Shown here piece by piece: positions 7,216 to 9,124 of a stretch of DNA of 9,124 bases. Position 1 is the stretch's first letter. The number at the start of each line of letters is the position of its first letter. The stretch lies in NCBI GenBank assembly GCA_945883615.1, contig CAMCYB010000060.1, positions 1 to 9,124 of the forward strand. Direction: 5' to 3'. The stretch comes from Bordetella parapertussis (GTDB lineage Bacteria > Pseudomonadota > Gammaproteobacteria > Burkholderiales > Burkholderiaceae_B). Under the pieces are notes generated by a model. The model had not been told where the DNA came from. It worked only from the letters and a program-made list of their open reading frames with translations, and searched no databases. Position numbers and translations under genes: made by a program.

Positions 7216-8233
7216 GTTGTGTGCTCTTTAAAGGTAGTCTTAATGTTTCAAAAATTGGGTCAAGGGGTTTTGCAAGTAATTCAATCGCTGTTTGACGTAA
7301 ACGGTCAAGCTGCTGTGCTTGGAGCTTATCGATTAATTTAAACCGAACTGAATCGCCAGGCTTACGTTGTGCTAGAGCAGGTAAGTCAACTTGTGCGACC
7401 ATAGCAATTTTGGGGTAACCCCCTGTACTTTGACGGTCAGCCATAAGAATAATCGGCTGGCCATCTACGGGTACCTGTATGGTGCCAAAACTTGTGGCTT
7501 CAGACAGCATCTGTTTAGGAACGCTTAATGCTAATTGCGGGCCTTCAAGGCGGTAACCCATACGCTCAGAGTCGCGTGAAATACGCCATGGGCTTGATAA
7601 AAAATGCTCAAGACTCGCTGGTGTAAACCCAGACCATTGATCGCTCGCAACAACGCGTATCGTGTCTCGATTTGGGTTGGGTAACTGAAGGTTAAGGGGC
7701 AAATACAGTTGAGTTTGCCAAAGCTTAGTTTCAATTTGCTTTAAAAACTGTTCATCGTCAGGTAGTGACAACTGAAAAGGAATATCATCTTCTTTTTTTA
7801 ATGCGCGCCCGTGCCAGCCACCCAAACCGCTGCGTAAATAAGTGCTTTGACTATTCATCACGGGTTTGATTGCAAAACCACCCCATACTGCCAGATAAGT
7901 ACGAGCCCCCGTTATAAAAGAGAGTAGTTTGAGCTGTTGACCACGTCTCGCCATGTAGGGGCGGTTCAGTACAATGGGTTGATCGCCTAAGGTGGCCTGC
8001 ATGTCAGCCCCACTAAGTGCAAAACAGCATGGTGCAGTGAAGGTCAGTTGCGGGCCAATCAATGTCATTTCGAGGGTGGCTAAATCGGTTTGATTACCTA
8101 CAATGCGATTGGCCATTTGATGGGCTAGCGCATCCATGGCACCGGTCACTGAAACGCCTAGATACTGAAAACCAAATCGCCCCAAATCTTGAAAGCTTGA
8201 GAGTAGGCCGGGTTTTTGAATGTGTATGCCCAT
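7199..8233 (-). CDS. pxpC: 5-oxoprolinase subunit PxpC (KipA / AHS2 family, biotin-dependent-carboxyltransferase-like)
   Basis: This is the 344-residue KipA/AHS2-type subunit of 5-oxoprolinase, also known as YbgK or as the C-terminal part of urea amidolyase-like proteins. Recognisable segments are GLLSSFQDLGRFGFQYLGV (9-27), TGAMDALAHQMANRIVGN (30-47), LSGADM at about 73-78, WGGFA, and ADRQSTGGYPKIA at about 264-277, followed by LPALAQRKPGDSVRF. In E. coli this subunit pairs with PxpB, and PxpA completes the enzyme. The start codon follows the pxpB stop after only 3 bp, and its end overlaps pxpA, so the three are almost certainly one transcript. Database entries often call members allophanate hydrolase subunit 2, but the pxpA neighbour makes oxoprolinase the better assignment. 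Confidence 0.94.
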   Translation of the reverse strand: MGIHIQKPGLLSSFQDLGRFGFQYLGVSVTGAMDALAHQMANRIVGNQTDLATLEMTLIGPQLTFTAPCCFALSGADMQATLGDQPIVLNRPYMARRGQQLKLLSFITGARTYLAVWGGFAIKPVMNSQSTYLRSGLGGWHGRALKKEDDIPFQLSLPDDEQFLKQIETKLWQTQLYLPLNLQLPNPNRDTIRVVASDQWSGFTPASLEHFLSSPWRISRDSERMGYRLEGPQLALSVPKQMLSEATSFGTIQVPVDGQPIILMADRQSTGGYPKIAMVAQVDLPALAQRKPGDSVRFKLIDKLQAQQLDRLRQTAIELLAKPLDPIFETLRLPLKSTQHDTAD

Positions 8234-8236
8234 GCG

Positions 8237-8926
8237 TTACGCTTTGTTATTTTTCATTGATTTAAAGTGCTCTGGCGTAATGGGTATAAAACGTACTTGG
8301 TCACCGGGTTCAAGCAAGCTGGGACGGGCCCTGTTGATATCAAAAAGTGAGGTGGGGGTCATGCCAATGATGTGCCAGCCACCGGGCAGTATGTTTGGGT
8401 AAATAGACGTTTGTCGGTTTGCAATAGCCACAGAACCCGCCGGCACAGCTGTTCGAGGTGTCTGACGTCTTGGTATGTCAAAGTAATCACCATGAATACC
8501 AATATAAGGTTGCCCAGGCGCAAAGCCAACCATAAAGACGCGGCTTAGCGATTCAGTATGTTGACGAATCACATCGGCTATTGAGCATTGTGCCGTTTGT
8601 GCGACGAATTCGAGGTCAATGCCATATTCGGTGTCATAGCAAACCGGTATGTCAATAATACGCGACTCAACTAATGATTGATCAAGTGGTAAGTCTAAAA
8701 ACGCTTGAGCTTCCCGCTCAAAATAAGCGCTGGGGTTATTTTGATGGTCAGGGTGCGGCTCAAACTGAATGGCAACAGTAATAAATGAGGGTATGACATC
8801 AGTCACCCCACTTAATTTTGCAAGCCTTAAGCGTTGCGCAAAACTTAGACACTTAAGCCCGGTGTGGGTATCAATGCAATCACCGAGATTAAAAATAACG
8901 CAACGATCGCCTTGTTCACGAATCAT
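8237..8926 (-). CDS. pxpB: 5-oxoprolinase subunit PxpB (KipI / AHS1 family)
   Basis: This 229-residue protein is the KipI/AHS1-type subunit of 5-oxoprolinase and the first gene of pxpBCA. Motifs visible are GDRCVIFNLG (6-15), RVFMVGFAPGQPYIG (129-143), PRRQTPRTAVPAGSVAIA (152-169), PGGWHIIG (181-188), SLFD (193-196) and EPGDQVRFIPI (206-216). In the GFAPGxxY motif Gln replaces the common Phe. The start is fixed: TAA lies directly before the ATG at 8926 and no other in-frame start is available upstream. The N-terminus is therefore a few residues shorter than in many homologues, but the conserved block is intact. No good Shine-Dalgarno sequence is visible. A second IS element begins about 60 bp upstream, so native promoter sequence may be displaced. 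In Bacillus, KipI/KipA also act on the sporulation kinase KinA, a role not expected here. Confidence 0.93.
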   Translation of the reverse strand: MIREQGDRCVIFNLGDCIDTHTGLKCLSFAQRLRLAKLSGVTDVIPSFITVAIQFEPHPDHQNNPSAYFEREAQAFLDLPLDQSLVESRIIDIPVCYDTEYGIDLEFVAQTAQCSIADVIRQHTESLSRVFMVGFAPGQPYIGIHGDYFDIPRRQTPRTAVPAGSVAIANRQTSIYPNILPGGWHIIGMTPTSLFDINRARPSLLEPGDQVRFIPITPEHFKSMKNNKA

Positions 8927-8985
8927 TTAGCAAATAATGATGTCATGTTTTGAAATGCTTTAAATTCAATTGCATTACCCCCCTC
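8927..8985 (-). promoter_or_regulatory. Short upstream region of pxpBCA squeezed between pxpB and an IS edge
   Basis: These 59 bp are all the sequence between the pxpB start codon and the inferred IS boundary. On the - strand they contain TTGAAT (8969-8964) and TTTAAA as possible -35 elements and CATTAT (8940-8935) as a poor -10, with no well-spaced pair. There is no purine-rich ribosome-binding site before the start codon. Any promoter here is weak, or the operon depends on sequence within the IS. Confidence 0.3.
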
Positions 8986-9124
8986 TGTCACAATAGTTGT
9001 CCGGTCTTTTAATTTCTTTTCTTAATCTTTTGGGGCGGTTGGAGTGAAGTTGCTATGCCAACCTACAGCACTGAATTTAAAGACAACATCGTTCGTAAAA
9101 TGATGCCCCCTAATAGCCAAAGCG
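8986..9124 (+). mobile_element. Second, different IS3-like element, right-pointing, partial
   Basis: The right edge of the window is the start of another insertion sequence. Its boundary is inferred at about 8986, where the sequence reads TGTCACAATAGTTGTCCGGT; this resembles an IS end starting with TG, but the mate repeat is not visible, so the limit may be off by several bases. A GGAG ribosome-binding site and the start of an OrfA-like gene follow. Its OrfA and end sequences differ from those of the left element, so the two are not copies of one IS. Confidence 0.6.
9055..9124 (+). CDS. Transposase OrfA-like protein (IS3-family style helix-turn-helix), N-terminal 23 residues
   Basis: The frame starts with ATG at 9055, preceded by GGAG about 10 bases upstream, and runs off the window. 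The visible residues are MPTYSTEFKDNIVRKMMPPN followed by SQS. The pattern Y-S-x-E-F-K plus a K/R-M-x-P-P-N segment is what I recall from OrfA proteins of one IS3-type group, where it leads into a helix-turn-helix. With only 23 residues the subgroup cannot be given. Confidence 0.7.
   Translation, partial: MPTYSTEFKDNIVRKMMPPNSQS

Noticed and set aside
7199..8926. Urea amidolyase or allophanate hydrolase subunits for the AHS1/AHS2 pair
   Set aside because: Similarity labels of that kind are common, but there is no urea carboxylase or amidase neighbour, and the pair is fused in one operon with pxpA, the signature of 5-oxoprolinase.
1..9124. Composite transposon carrying ilvA, the oxidoreductase and pxpBCA between two IS copies
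   Set aside because: The two IS ends and OrfA starts are different, so they could not act together as one composite element. The cargo is ordinary metabolic genes, and purT lies directly against the left IS as in a simple insertion.
1..9124. CRISPR array, tandem repeats, tRNA genes or riboswitch
   Set aside because: No regularly spaced repeats, tRNA-like CCA or TTCGA arrangements, or long structured leaders were found in the short intergenic gaps.

Overview
The window looks like a stretch of chromosome from an IS-bearing betaproteobacterium, most likely Burkholderiales (Alcaligenaceae-like). The main reason is the 1313-residue DUF3683/FAD/iron-sulfur oxidoreductase, a protein architecture I associate with that order. 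This taxonomic call is inference from protein style, not from a marker gene.

Layout. Positions 1-147 are the end of an IS3-family element pointing left; its terminal repeat abuts position 147. Directly after it, 149-295 encode on the + strand the last 48 residues of PurT (formate-dependent GAR transformylase). The element therefore appears to have cut purT. Positions 300-1808 (-) are ilvA, convergent with the purT remnant and only 4 bp from it. A 90-bp divergent intergenic region with two short inverted repeats separates ilvA from a YqaA/DedA-type membrane protein (1899-2384, +). After a 93-bp gap with a 7-bp stem-loop and a 7-bp hyphenated palindrome comes the large oxidoreductase (2478-6419, +). 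Convergent to it lies pxpBCA (8926 down to 6463, -), encoding the three components of prokaryotic 5-oxoprolinase. The window ends in the start of a second, different IS3-like element (about 8986-9124, +), whose edge lies about 60 bp upstream of pxpB.

How the genes work. IlvA deaminates threonine to 2-oxobutyrate for isoleucine synthesis. PxpBCA hydrolyses 5-oxoproline (pyroglutamate), a damage product of glutamine and glutamate, back to glutamate. The large protein joins a lactate/glycolate-dehydrogenase-like flavin half to a GlcF/GlpC-like iron-sulfur half, so it probably oxidises a 2-hydroxy acid; its substrate cannot be read from the sequence. Apart from pxpBCA these are single-gene units with no obvious shared pathway.

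I found no CRISPR array, tRNA, rRNA, phage gene or clearly new multi-gene system. The strongest observations are the IS-truncated purT and the IS edge placed in the promoter region of pxpBCA. No gene-free stretch exceeds 300 bases.
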